This document shows positions 1-10,637 of a stretch of 64,000 nt of DNA, piece by piece. The DNA comes from Bimuria novae-zelandiae CBS 107.79. Its lineage: Eukaryota; Ascomycota; Dothideomycetes; Pleosporales; Didymosphaeriaceae. The position numbers and the translations under genes were made by a program. Every line of letters begins with the position of its first letter. Within the stretch, counting starts at the first letter, position 1. The notes under the pieces are model-generated. The model did not search any database, had not been told where the DNA came from, and saw nothing but the letters and a program-made list of their open reading frames with translations. The stretch is from positions 613,068 to 677,067 of the forward strand of contig ML976690.1 of the NCBI GenBank assembly GCA_010015655.1, read 5' to 3'.

Positions 1-2
1 CA

Positions 3-1886
3 GCTCTAAAAGCAGCTTTAGATCTAAAGCCAGAATTTCTATATCCTATATGGACTTGGGACCCTCATTATGTGTACCACACGCGTGTCGGGTCGAACCG
101 CTGGCAATATCTTTCGGACTGTCAAAAAGATCTTTCCACCTCCATCGCAAGGCTGAACAAGAAATCGAAACTATTCGTCATCCGCGAAGCCCCTCAGACA
201 TTGTTTCCCAAGTTGTTTGAGGAGTGGAAAATCACCCATCTTATCTTCGAGAAAGACACAGACGCATATGCACGAGACAGGGATGATAAGGTGAAAGAGC
301 TAGCGAAGCAGGCTGGGGTAGAGGTAATCACTAGATACGGGCGTACGTTGTACGATCCTGATGAGCTTGTCGAAAAGAACAACAACAAGCCCACGATGAG
401 CATTACCCAAGTCCAAGCAGCAGATTCAAAGATCGGAAACATCCCGCGTCCAATACCCGCTCCAAAGTCCCTTCCAGACCCAGGGCCTACGAACCTCAGT
501 TTCGCCCAGCAAAAGCCAGCAAGCAGTCCAGACATCAACGCCATCCAACGTCACGCAGAGGAGAGATCCTACACCGCCCTTGCAGGCCCAAATGACGACT
601 TCGCCGTCCCAACAATGGAAGAGCTAGGTCTCAAACCGGCCACAACGCCCCATCGTGGCGGCGAAACCATAGCTCTAGAAGTGCTCGCCGACATCATCGC
701 AAACGAAGACTACACCGCGACCTTTGAGAAGCCCAAAACGGCACCTACCGCCTTCAACCCGCAGGCAACCACCCTCCTTTCCCCTCACCTTCACTTCGGC
801 TCCCTCAGCTGCCGCGAATTCTACTGGCGCGTCCAAGACGTCGTCTCCGCATACAAAGGCAAAGCCTCACAGCCTCCCACCAGTCTCACCGGCCAACTCC
901 TCTTCCGCGACATGTACTTCGGTGCCCAAGCTGCCCTCGGCTACGCCTTCGGCCAAACCTACAACAACTCACATTGCCGCTTCATACCGTGGCACCTCCC
1001 CTCAGAAATCGACACTTCCACTGGGCTCATCACAGGAAGCTACCTCGTCGATAACGCAGAAGCAGAAGAGCACTTCAAGCGATGGAAAGAGGGAAGGACG
1101 GGCTTCCCCTGGATCGACGCCCTGATGCGCCAGCTCAAAGCCGAAGGCTGGATCCACCACCTCGGCCGTCACGCGGTAGCCTGCTTCCTCACGCGCGGCG
1201 GATGCTACGTCGACTGGGAGCGGGGCGCGGAGGTCTTTGAAGATTATCTCATCGATCACGAAGCCGCTTGCAACATCGGGAACTGGCAGTGGCTCTCGTG
1301 CACGGCTTTTTTCGCGCAGTTCTATAGGTGTTACTCCCCTATAGCGTTTCCGCAGAAGTGGGATAAAGATGGCGATTTCGTGAGGAGGTATGTGCCTGAG
1401 CTAGAGCGGTTTGATAAGAAATATATTTATGAGCCGTGGAAGGCGCCGATCGTGGATCAGAAGAAGTGGGGGTGTGTGGTTCGGGGCGATGGGACGATCA
1501 AAGAGGAAGGCAGGGTGAAGTTGTATCCGAAGCCAATGTTGGATTTTGCGAGGCAGAGGGAGGTTTGTATTCAAGGCATAAAGAATGCGTATTATATAGG
1601 CTTATATGGGAATGATCCGAAGGTCCTGGATGGGACGTGGAGGAAGCTGTTTGATGATGATGCGGAGGGGCCGACGGAGGGAACGAGCGGACCTCCGGGC
1701 GCTATGGTTGAGCACGAGGATGAGAATGCGGGGGTGGATAAAGTTGAGGAATATGCAACCCCGCGTAGTCTGAAGAGTGTGAAGAAGGAGAAGCAGACGG
1801 TTGAGAAAGGTAAAGGTAGGCACAAGAGGCAGGCTAGTCAGGGAACGCTAGATGGGATCGTGACGAGAAAGAAGAAGAAAGAGTAA
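3..1886 (+). CDS. Cryptochrome/(6-4) photolyase family protein, 5' end outside window
   Basis: Flavoprotein of the cryptochrome/(6-4) photolyase branch, which uses blue light to repair UV photoproducts or to signal. The frame is open from base 3 to a TAA ending at 1886 (627 codons). Family-like sequence (FLYPIWTWDPHYVYHTRVGS) lies upstream of the first in-frame GTG, so the true start, probably 20-30 codons earlier, is off the window. Visible in order: N-terminal antenna-type domain (about residues 1-115), a low-complexity Pro/Ser linker (about 120-200), and the FAD-binding domain with GRTGFPWIDALMRQ (about 363), WIHHLGRHAVACFLTRG (about 382) and NIGNWQWLSCTAFFAQFYR (about 424). A charged tail rich in Lys and Glu, ending KKKKE, follows. 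No intron or stop is seen, and codon use is ordinary, unlike the neighbouring repeats. Fungal relatives include CryA-type and PHL1-type proteins. Repair versus photoreceptor function cannot be told from sequence alone. Confidence 0.93.
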   Translation, partial: ALKAALDLKPEFLYPIWTWDPHYVYHTRVGSNRWQYLSDCQKDLSTSIARLNKKSKLFVIREAPQTLFPKLFEEWKITHLIFEKDTDAYARDRDDKVKELAKQAGVEVITRYGRTLYDPDELVEKNNNKPTMSITQVQAADSKIGNIPRPIPAPKSLPDPGPTNLSFAQQKPASSPDINAIQRHAEERSYTALAGPNDDFAVPTMEELGLKPATTPHRGGETIALEVLADIIANEDYTATFEKPKTAPTAFNPQATTLLSPHLHFGSLSCREFYWRVQDVVSAYKGKASQPPTSLTGQLLFRDMYFGAQAALGYAFGQTYNNSHCRFIPWHLPSEIDTSTGLITGSYLVDNAEAEEHFKRWKEGRTGFPWIDALMRQLKAEGWIHHLGRHAVACFLTRGGCYVDWERGAEVFEDYLIDHEAACNIGNWQWLSCTAFFAQFYRCYSPIAFPQKWDKDGDFVRRYVPELERFDKKYIYEPWKAPIVDQKKWGCVVRGDGTIKEEGRVKLYPKPMLDFARQREVCIQGIKNAYYIGLYGNDPKVLDGTWRKLFDDDAEGPTEGTSGPPGAMVEHEDENAGVDKVEEYATPRSLKSVKKEKQTVEKGKGRHKRQASQGTLDGIVTRKKKKE

Positions 1887-2588
1887 GACGAATTCGCATA
1901 GGAAAGATGAAGTATGTGAGGTGAGTTGGCGGGAGTGGACTCGATGAGGTTGTGCTACGCTGATCGCAGTAAAGTATCGTGGAAACTTGCCGATGAGCAG
2001 AAACATCACCTCCATCCTGTATGTGACGGTATGAGCGTGACATCGGTGCGCCTTTCTGTTGCTGTATGTCGTGTGATCTGTTCTGATCGTTGGCGACTAT
2101 GAAGGAGAAGCATGGGCGTAATACCTAGGTATTTGGCTTGCGCGCGCGATGACGAATGAAGATAGAAAAATCTTATGAACGTAACTTTACCATTTTTGTA
2201 AAGGCAGAGTAAGGCCTGGCGTTTTAGCGTTGCGCATGCAGTTGATCTTACCCCCCCCCCCCCCCCCCGGGCCTGGATGCCTGTTTCGCATGCAAAAGAC
2301 GTGCAGAAAGCGAAACACGGTTTTACGCCCCATCCAGCAGCTGATTAGCGAGCATCCTTCCAGGCGAATGGGGCTGAGCAAGGTCGCGCTCCTCATGAAA
2401 CGATCACTGTTCACTTTCTTCGCCGACCTTACACAAATCGGAGGCTGCGAGCATGTTATTATCATTCGAGAGATCCTCGGACGACTTCAGGATGCAGCTT
2501 TCGTACCGCGGGTTAGGCACTTTTGTGCTGTTATCATACATCGCAGGCAGCCTTGCCGCTGCAGACAACAGTACGAACAGCACAGAGG
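1887..2588. other. Intergenic region with an 18-base poly(C) run
   Basis: No supported gene. Composition is ordinary, without RIP signs. A run of 18 C at 2251-2268 is followed by GGG. Two GCATGCA words lie on either side of it (about 2233 and 2288). Reading frames across the C run that look proline- or glycine-rich are artefacts of the homopolymer. The region probably contains the 3' end of the photolyase gene and the promoter of the next gene. Confidence 0.6.
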
Positions 2589-5118
2589 ATGACTCCGGTC
2601 CATTCTCCATTCAGCGAAGGCTTCTCAAATAACATCTTCAGCGATCTTGAACCGTAAGTTGAATGCGGGTCCGCCTCAAGTCACGGACACTTCAACTAAC
2701 AAGAACAGGATCATCGCGCTATTCGGCGAAAAATTCGCTAATCAATACTTAAGCGAAGCATACAGCCTCTGGGACTGCATCATCTTTGTTACGGCGCCTC
2801 TCGGAGTTATCTCTGCTATCGTGGCTGCTATCCGCGTCGCTGGGCCGGTGTGGATGTGGGCTGTGATCGGACGAGCACGAGAGAATCGATCCGGCGCCGA
2901 ATTTGAGCTCATGTCGTCAACATCTCGCGATGTTGGTGAGCTCTGGAACGGAGAGTCGATTGTACGGAGCTTAGGCCGGTCGAGTGTCGTGCAGTTGATC
3001 TTGATGCGGAGCGAAGTCCATGATCCTAAAACGTTTGGACTATACACGCTCCAGCCAGCATTGGCAGGAAACAAAATGAGCTGCCATGGTCAGTGCTCCG
3101 CTTGACTCGACGCACCCGACGTTCTGTACTAATGATTTCTCTGGTATTCAGATTATAACGGTCCGATGTGGCCAAAATCTACTGACAGCAAGCATTAGGA
3201 CACACAAGAAGTAAATATCCAAAACTTCTTCTCGCACCATCAGCATCTTCCCGAGTACGAGAACAACCCGAACATTTCACTCAATCTGCACCATGGTACT
3301 GGACTGAAAGAATTGGTAGCTGCTGCCATTACCGGTGGCATTCTTCAGTTTGGGGTTGTGGTGTACGCAGAAGCGGTCACGTTCCATCCTGGACTCCGTA
3401 AGCGCATTCCACCTTACTCTGATGAAGTGCCTGATCTGGCTCTGGCGGGATTCGTGCTTCTTGCAGCTGGGAATTTCATTTTAACGTTGTCATTGGCGAT
3501 TGTATGCAACATCATCGAGACGAGTACTGCTGAAAGGGAGTGGCTGGTCAAGGAATACTCAAGGGCGACAGGCTCTAAGCTCCGGGTAATGTGGATTCAG
3601 CGCGAGCACTCGGTCGGAGACCAGCAGTTTGGCGCTGCTATACTCCTCGCTAAGCATGGTAAGGATACAGTTCTGACGTCAAGGCGCTCTGAAAGACTTG
3701 TGGATTGGAACAAACGAGATTAACAGATCCTTGAGGACACCTACAAGAAGTCAAGCATTTGAACACAGATCGCTCATGACCAGACAGAGTGGGCTACCTT
3801 TCTGAGCACGGGGGCCTCCTTGGTCGGATTCATTCTCCAGTTCCAGGGGTTCCGGTACGTCAATTGGTCTTGTTCACTTGTTCAGCTAGGGGCCATATTT
3901 GCAATGACGCTCCTCCGAGCGGTACTCCGGCGTGGACTTGTTGCACGCCCTCAGGCCCTGCCTGTTGCCCATGTCCAGCATGAAATCGACAAGCTTACCC
4001 ACTATCTGATCTCCGAACCAGAATATTTTGGACAGCCCAGGGAACGCACGCCAGAAGAGCATGCTTTCAACAGAAGCGAGCCTTGGACCATCACATTCGC
4101 CTACCATGGAGACCCTCGATACTGTCACGGTTTATGGCTCTTACCTTATGAGATGGGTACTCCTACCCTCGCTTGATTGCTACTCACCTTTCTGAGAGTA
4201 CTACACCTATCTGGGACTAGCATTGTTTGTGCCTGGGCACATATACCTTTTGTAGCTCCTAGATAGTACAACCTCAGTTCAATCCTTCAATCTTTTCCAC
4301 TGCATACTGTCCACTCAGCGCTCTGCACACCGCGACAGATACAGACAAGAATCTTTACAGGGACAGACGTTGCACTGGGAAGAAGAATTTTACAAAGATC
4401 CTGTCCGCACTATGGTTCGGGAAACGAGCGACAATGAACAATAAGCTTACAGCAACAAGATCCTATGTGTAAGGAACAGAATACAAAGTCTTACGAGATG
4501 GGAAGGCCCTATGGTTGTGTACGCTCAAGCAGTCGCAGAGGCAATCAAATTGGTCTTGAACGCCTTTATCTTCGACGGCACTACATTCGTTTGGGTCCTC
4601 AATCTGCCAGCTCAAGGTGAAATCTTGCAATACAGGATTGTCATAGAAAGAGGTAATCGCCAGAGCTCAGTTACAGAAGGTGATTGGCAATGTTACGGTT
4701 TGGCTCCTGCGCTCGAATCACTGCTCTCTATGTGGCTGGCCCATGTGAAAGGACAAGGACGCTTGAAAGGTCAGCGAACAGAGGGGGTGGGATTACCATA
4801 ACTGGCGAAAACCTGGCATCCGAGCCCATGAAACACTTTATACTGGGACCAAAGCAAGCACGTCGCTTGAGAGACGATTTTACGAGGTGGTCCGGGAAGA
4901 ATTTAGCCAAGGACAATACTCACGTCCTTGATGACGAAAAGTATGATCCAATTTTGCCCACTGGCAGCAAAGTGATGACGCTTGGTGTAAGAGATGCCCT
5001 GCAGTATGACCAGAGAAAAGGTAAGGCAAGGTTTTTTGTTCAGAGCAACGATAGCTAGTGCTATTGCTGTCTTCAAAGGTTCGCAAGTACCTCGATACCA
5101 AGCAATTGATCAGGAATC
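2589..5118 (+). pseudogene. Decayed multi-pass membrane protein gene, truncated by a retrotransposon
   Basis: Function unknown; I believe it belongs to a family of large uncharacterised fungal membrane proteins. The start ATG at 2589 opens exon 1 (2589-2653). Introns: 2654-2708 (GTAAGT...CAG), 3089-3151 (GTCAGT...CAG) and 5021-5078 (GTAAGG...AAG), all keeping frame. Hydrophobic segments appear around 2770-2860, 3310-3380, 3440-3510 and 3810-3930, so about five membrane spans. Damage: in-frame TAG 3196, TAA 3721, TGA 3760 and TAA 4442, each one C-to-T change from CAG, CAA, CGA or CAA; a one-base frameshift near 4750-4770; a MITE at 4122-4338. The last codons before the outer copia LTR read AIDQES at about 5101-5118. 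The C-terminus is lost. The pattern fits RIP spreading from the adjacent repeat block. The stop at 3196 could instead reflect a missed intron, though no splice pair fits the phase. Confidence 0.8.
4122..4338 (+). mobile_element. MITE copy 1 (217 bp) inside the membrane-protein gene
   Basis: The element begins CTGTCACGG and ends CCGCGACAG (imperfect terminal inverted repeats of about 9 bp) and is flanked by a 3-bp duplication ATA (4119-4121 and 4339-4341). The same sequence occurs in opposite orientation at 58821-59035 inside an unrelated oxidase gene and aligns along its whole length. Removing the element plus one ATA joins frame 1 upstream to the frame used downstream (DPRY then RQESLQ), which is strong evidence that this is an insertion and not gene sequence. 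No coding capacity. The superfamily is unassigned: 3-bp duplications are known from PIF/Harbinger and CACTA elements, but the ends match neither typical pattern. Confidence 0.88.
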
Positions 5119-5240
5119 TGTTGAAAAGTATCGTAAACATGAAGTTGAGTGCAAGTATCTACAATTATGTAGGCGGGAAGTCGCCTATATATGGCTAGCG
5201 TGCTCCTTCCGTATGCCGGGGAGCGCCTTCCCCAACAGTC
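5119..5240 (-). repeat. C0 3' LTR (left copy)
   Basis: Positions 5161-5240 match 58558-58636 closely (GTAGGCGGGAAG, GCTAGCGTGCTCCTTCCGTATG, GGGGAGCGCC and the CAACA end). The outer edge is uncertain: the left copy is about 20 bp longer than the right, and TGTTGA at 5119 is taken as the terminus. On the - strand, the purine-rich CTGGGAGGAC directly before the LTR (5241-5250) serves as the polypurine tract. Confidence 0.7.
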
Positions 5241-7431
5241 CTCCCAGACGAATAAGCATAAATATAATATACATAAATCATAAGCATGCTAGCCTTAAGT
5301 CTTTAAGTCCTTTAACTATTATAGTAGTTAATTTTATCCTTAAAGCCTTCCTAGTAGATATATCTATTAGTAAACTTACTAGCTAGATTATAATTAGCTA
5401 GTCTTTATAATATAGTCTTTTAGATCTATTAAGAACAGTAATAATAGCGCCTTAGTATAAATATTAGTAAGGTTATTTTAAAAATAATATACTTAACTTT
5501 ATAAACTCTGTCTAAGTGCTTTTTATAAATAAAGTAGTAATATATAGTAATATGCTTTAACTAGGCGCTAACCTTAGGGCCTTAAATATGTAATAGGGCG
5601 ACTTAATTATTAACTAGTAGCTTAAAGTACTATAGTCTTTAATTAATAATAAGTTAACTAGTAATAGTTAATATGCTAATTATGCATACTAGTTAGTTCG
5701 CTAATAGTAAGATAGGTCTACACAAGGTAGGCGACAGCGTAGGATGCAGCTATATACTTAGTTTTTATTATAGACTTAGCCACACAGCCTTGTCGCTTAG
5801 ATAACTAGGCAATAGTGGAGCTATTAACCTTTATTATATAGCTAAAAAATAATTTCGCGTTATTAGAATCTAAACTAAAAAACGTATTTATATATATAGT
5901 AACTATATTATCTATACTTACTAAAAGTTCTTTTAGCAGTAAGACTATTTTAATAGCATAACTATTAACTATACTTTTTATATAGTAAAGTATCTAGTAT
6001 GTAAGTTAAAAGTACTATTTAAATAGATTAGTATTATAGGAGCCTAGCATACTAATTATATATCAAAAATAAGTTAAAAGATAGTAGCGAAAAAAAATAA
6101 TAAAACTAATAATAGATTAAAATAGTTTTTAGCAATCTTTATTACCTAGTTTATTAAATAGTATTTAATATAAAAAGCTATTAGGGTTAAGTAAAATCTT
6201 ATAATTATTATATTTATTTATACTATAGTATTAGAGTATAGAGCGTGCGTAGGTCCGCTAGTAAAGGTAGATATAGTTAGTATTACTATTATAGTTACTA
6301 TAGTTAAACTTAAGACTAAAGAGGATCTTAGGTTAGCTAAAATCCTTTATATAAAAATAAGTAATAATTATTATTATAAAGAGAGTAATTACCTTATTTA
6401 TACTAGCTATTAGCACGTTATTAACGTAAACAATAATTACAATATCTTTAGTATTTTTAAAGAAGATATAAGGGTTAAAGGCTACTAGTATAAATTCTTA
6501 CTAATAAAACTATTTATATAGGGCGTTATACTATTCGCGACTAATCTACTTAAGGCTATGAAATACTTTTAGAAGCTTAAAAATAAAACTACTAAGGTAG
6601 CTAATACTTAGTAAGTAGCGGGTATATATAGACTACTTTAGTAGGCTATTAAGGTACGTAGCTTTAAAATTTATTTATTATAGCGTCTAGTCTATATATA
6701 GTGCTAACTATATAAGAAAACACAGGCTATTATAGCGTATAACTAGTAAGTATATATTTTAATAATTAATACTAGCCTACTAGGAGAATCTTTAGGTAAT
6801 AAGTTATATTTTATATTTTATTACTTTACTATATATATCTTTCTTAATATTAAATAATTAGTAAATAATAACTAATATAGCACCTAGCAATGGCTTTAAT
6901 ATATTTATAATTATATATGTGCTCCTAACCTTATAAGCATAAATTTTTTATTAGACTAGTAGGCGCTAAAGTAGTGCGTTAGCATTATTTATAGCTTTAT
7001 TATAAGTATATAGTATCTTATTACTAGTGGCAATTATAGTATAAGCTATTATATATTCTGTTAATAAGTTATTTAGTAGGGCAAGTAAGATTAGTGCTAA
7101 AAAATTAGTAATTAGTATACTATTATTTTAAGCTTTTTAAGCCTTAAGTAAAGGTTTAATAATTCGCCTAGAGCAAGTACTTATAGTAAGGATGTTAGAT
7201 ATAGGTATATTATCGCGTGTCTAAGAGGACGCAGGGCCTCTACCATGCGGGTGTATAGTAGCGGGTTATTAACATCCTTAGTAAGAGGGGTTTTATGTGT
7301 TTTATAAGGTAGACCCGCCGTGCGAAGGGTCAATAATAGGCAGATCCGGTGCCATGTTAGACGCTATTCGTTAACAGGGTGTTGTAAACGGAGTCTAGTC
7401 CTCTACGCCTGCTAAGTTATATATAAGTTAG
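5241..7431 (-). pseudogene. C0 reverse transcriptase and RNase H remnant
   Basis: Heavily RIP-mutated - strand copia pol. Reading with stops ignored gives the reverse transcriptase block around 6100-6900: NPYIFFKNTKDIVIIVYV, then the catalytic VDD motif changed to VNN, then LIASINKV, and the typical YLYQRTYARSIL. Nearer the LTR (about 5400-5800) comes the RNase H block: KSIIKTKYIAASYAVA and, at its end, NIYTKALLLL (family consensus ENLADILTKAL). It lies directly upstream of the 3' LTR, as expected. An imperfect inverted repeat (7184-7197 and 7270-7283, 13 of 14 bases) lies at the right end. P1 inserted at 7432-7433 splits the gene. Confidence 0.75.
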
Positions 7432-7433
7432 TA

Positions 7434-7503
7434 ACGTGTTTCACCACTCAGTGAGCCACACCACTCAGTGAGCCACCCCACCAAAATCGCGACGCGTCTT
7501 CTT
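7434..7503 (+). repeat. P1 left terminal inverted repeat with internal direct repeat
   Basis: It starts ACGTGTTTCACCACTCAGTG. The unit CACCACTCAGTGAGCCA occurs twice in tandem, followed by CCCCACCAAAATCGCGACGCG. It is the reverse complement of 9197-9266 except for two visible differences, both G/A or C/T changes. Confidence 0.93.
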
Positions 7504-7515
7504 ACAACTCTCGCA

Positions 7516-9119
7516 ATGCCGCCCGCCCAACGAGCCTAGCAGGCTTAAAAAGAAGGTAGACTTGCTTTATTAAAGCACGCGATTTAAAATAAATAGATTT
7601 TAAGCTACTAATATACTAGTAAACTTTATTAAGTTAACTAATTAACCCTCCGCCAACGCGTTCTAGGTACTCTACCTTAGGCTACTACTAACGCTTAGAA
7701 ACAAAAGCTACACCCTATAAAGGAGCGCGCTCTAGTAAATTAGATCCTAGACCTTAACTAACGCGGATTTCTACCCTATATTATTAATATATAATAAATA
7801 GTAAACTATCTACTCGCCGCGCGCGGCTAAGAGCCCCCTTTCTAACTAGTTAGTAAGAACTAGATATCGCGCTTTATTAAAGGTTAGCTAGAGCTTTAAA
7901 TAAAGTAGAATAGGAAATTCCACTCTTAGCGCGCGAAATCTAAGGACCTAATTATAATTTACGCGTAGTTTAAGCTCGTAGATAAGACGCGTTAGTTATA
8001 CGGTATCTCTAACTTAGATATCTATAACTTTAATAAGACTAGCTTTATAATAGGGATTACTATAACCTTAAAAGTTATTATAAGCTCTAAGATAATTAGT
8101 CGCGTAGTTACTATATAGCTAGGTAATTATAAGTGGGTAATAGCGATTAAGTGTATTAACCCGTCTAGCTAGTTAATCCCACCGTTTATAATTCTATAAG
8201 GAAAGCTCTACTAAGCGAGCTAGTATTAAGGCCTTTTATCTAGCTAGGTTATTGCTGTTAGCGACAACGGCTAGATGACTAATAAGCTTAGCCTTAAGTA
8301 GGTAAAGCACTTCCACTAATATATAGAGGCTTGTATAGTAGGGGCCTATCGGCTGCTCATCCTCGACGGCCACGGCAGCCACGCAACGCCTAAGTTTAAC
8401 TAGTTTTATAGAGAAAGTAAAATTATCACGCTTTATATACCGCTATATACGTCGCACCTCTTATAGCCACTTAATATAGGCTACTTCTCGCCTCTTAAGA
8501 TTACGTATAGCTATTAGGTGTCTAAGCTTGCGCGATAACGCGTCTTCTATATTAATAAGTAGGACTTCTTATAGATCTACCTAAATATTAGAGGGATAGT
8601 CCTTTTAGAGTAAAATATCTAGGCTAGCTTTCGGGCGTTAGGGCTAGTCCTAGCTTATTAAGAACGCGTTCTATTATTACTAATAGTAGTTAGGACGCCT
8701 TCTTTGCTAAGGACGGCGGCCAACGCTAAGGTTATATAAATAGTAAAGACACCGCATACTATTGCTTAGCTAGAGCAGTAGGCTTAACTTATTTAGAGTC
8801 GTCTTAATCGCCTATTCTAGAGCCCTACTAGCTAGGCTATCCGCTAGCTTATTAAAGGTTGTCAGCTTGCGATAAATTCAGCAACGATTCTTATAGAGGA
8901 GAATAAGAAGCTTTAACAGGCAAGTTAGCGCCAACAGCGCAAGGGGCAACAGCGCCGACAGTATATAGCCTGTGGAGGAGCTCTGCGGGTAGAGGAAGGT
9001 CAATTGCTTGCTGCAGAGGCCGAAAGGGTGCTCCAGCAGGTAGAGCAGGCGGGGCAGCCAAGTAGGCCTCGAGCACCACCAACCTGCAGCAGGTGCCACG
9101 AACAAGGTCACAAAAGAAC
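7516..9119 (+). pseudogene. P1 transposase (DDE_1, pogo/Fot1 type), RIP-inactivated
   Basis: The start ATG (7516) is in MPPAQRA, just inside the left terminal repeat. Many TAG/TAA codons interrupt the frame. The second catalytic Asp is preserved in LLILDGHGSHATPKFN (about 8353-8400). The first is changed to Asn in YNFNKTSFIIG (about 8025), and the third region reads SHLL-PLNIGYFSPLK (about 8455-8490), where relatives have PLDVG. The order helix-turn-helix, DDE core, then a charged C-terminal region (about 8890-9110, rich in Glu, Gln and Arg) fits Fot1-like transposases. The C-terminal stretch is less mutated than the core. The exact stop is uncertain. Confidence 0.85.
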
Positions 9120-9196
9120 TTAGTGTACTATTAGATAACGCGCATTAAATAGATCTATTTTCTATATATTTTATCGCGTAGTTGTGGAGCTATTGC

Positions 9197-9266
9197 AAGA
9201 AGACGCGTTGCGATTTTGGTGGGGTGGCTCACTGAGTGGTGTGGCTCACTGAGTGGTGAAACATGT
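9197..9266 (-). repeat. P1 right terminal inverted repeat
   Basis: Reverse complement of 7434-7503, including the doubled ACTCAGTGAGCC unit, ending in ACATGT just before the TA duplication. Confidence 0.93.
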
Positions 9267-9268
9267 TA

Positions 9269-10471
9269 ATCATCGTGTTTACTAATTAGGACAGGCGTTA
9301 GCGTGGGATTATTTACTATTTACGTAAAGTACAATAGTGCCTTCTATTTAATAAAGGTTTAATGCTAGACGTTATTTAATTTAATTATAACATGCTAGTT
9401 AGGTACGTAGACGTGGGCGGTTTTCGTGTTTTAGTTATAACAAAAAAAAAATACCTACTTTTATGTAATTAAGGAGTTTAGTGCTAGGTTTTTAGGCCTC
9501 CTTTGGTATATAAATATAACCTTTAATACTAAAATGTCGCAGGTGCTTAACTAAGGGTTTATAGTTAAACAACTACTTATAGAGTGTCTAGTTTAGCTGG
9601 TCTAGTGGAGTCGCGTGTGACGTGACGTCAGTTAAGAAGCAGGCTGTGGCAATAGCTTTAGCTTATAAAAATAGGTATATATTAGTGTCTAATATAGGAC
9701 GAGCTATCTATATAATAGTTTAATTAAAACGTTTAGCTATGCTATTAAGCTCGTGCGCATATAATAAAATAGTATAGTATTTAATACTATTTTCTTAAAA
9801 GTACTTTTAGAGAGTAGTTAATACGTATTTACTATCGTTGTTAAATTTAAGGCGGTGGATAGTTATATTAAATTACTAATATTACGTTAGCTTTCTTCTT
9901 TATGAAGCAGACCTAGCTATAGCGGGTATAGTTATTAATAAATAAAATATAGTAACATGTGCCTTTCAAGCTCTACTATAAGAACTTACTTAAAAAGTTA
10001 GTATAAATAACTTTTAAAGGCTTCGTGGATTATGCGTACGCTACTATATTATAAACTAGTTAATAGTACTTTAATTTTAAGAAAATACACGCCTCACGCT
10101 AAAAGCCCTCTAGTATAGTAGGTATAATATTACTATTATAATATAGGCAGGCTAGGTTGCGTATTAAATAATATCTAATAGTATAGTAGAACTTGTTATA
10201 TGATGTAAAGTAAGCTACTAGTTTAGTAATAAATAGTATATTAATATTTATCTTATCAAGGTCTTTAGTAAGGATAATCTACTAAAATACCCTGTTTAAT
10301 AAAACTACTAATAATAATTTAAGCGCGATAGCCCCGCTATAAGTATAATAAGTAATAGGTTAGTTTAGATTTATATTATACTATTAATATAATAGGCCTA
10401 TAGGACCTGCTTACCTTTATAAGTTAAATATAAGTTATTCTTAATAGTACTTATTTTATAGCGGTTATAAA
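9269..10471 (-). pseudogene. C0 pre-integrase and integrase remnant
   Basis: - strand copia pol between the P1 and G0 insertion sites. With stops ignored, the integrase N-terminal part reads KVIYTNFLSKF, then LKGTCYYILFINNYTRY-QVCFIKKK (about 9870-10010). This matches the conserved copia pattern in which Thr-Asp, Asp-Asp-Tyr-Thr and Phe-Leu-Lys-Lys positions recur; here Asp has become Asn at two sites. To the right (about 10430-10476) the pre-integrase segment AYVYNRYKISTIKNN continues directly from 38490 onward once G0 and one CGTAC are removed. Confidence 0.72.
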
Positions 10472-10476
10472 CGTAC

Positions 10477-10637
10477 TGTAATGGGCTACGCCCAGTTATT
10501 GCCTTGGATCCTTTACCCTTGGTTATGCGAATCCTAGATATATAAGTTCAACGCCTAAAGCTTAACTTTAGACTATTTATTAACCTTATAAGTATTCTTT
10601 TAGCGCCTTTAGCTCCTTAAGCACCTAGTCCTTTATA
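10477..10637 (+). repeat. G0 5' LTR
   Basis: Begins TGTAATGGGCTACGCCCAG, ends CCTAGTCCTTTATA. It aligns without length difference to 38324-38484; the differences are C/T and G/A, as RIP produces. It contains a palindrome around AAAGCTTAACTTT. Confidence 0.85.

Larger units (their letters stand above)
7434..9266 (+). mobile_element. P1: pogo/Fot1-type DNA transposon
   Basis: A 1833-bp element with 70-bp terminal inverted repeats, flanked by TA on both sides (7432-7433 and 9267-9268), the duplication expected for Tc1/mariner-pogo elements. It carries one RIP-mutated transposase on +. It is inserted in the pol gene of C0. The terminal repeats kept high GC content and differ at very few positions, while the interior is badly mutated. 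Confidence 0.92.

Noticed and set aside
2230..2592. Proline-rich 120-codon frame across the poly(C) run
   Set aside because: Low complexity from the homopolymer, no splice or domain support, and it overlaps the start of the supported gene at 2589.
4994..5386. 130-codon frame running from the membrane-protein gene into the repeat
   Set aside because: Combines an exon, a skipped intron, the C0 LTR and AT-rich C0 sequence; not one gene.
8878..9111. - strand frames at the right end of P1
   Set aside because: Antisense shadows of the Glu/Gln/Arg-rich transposase C-terminal region.
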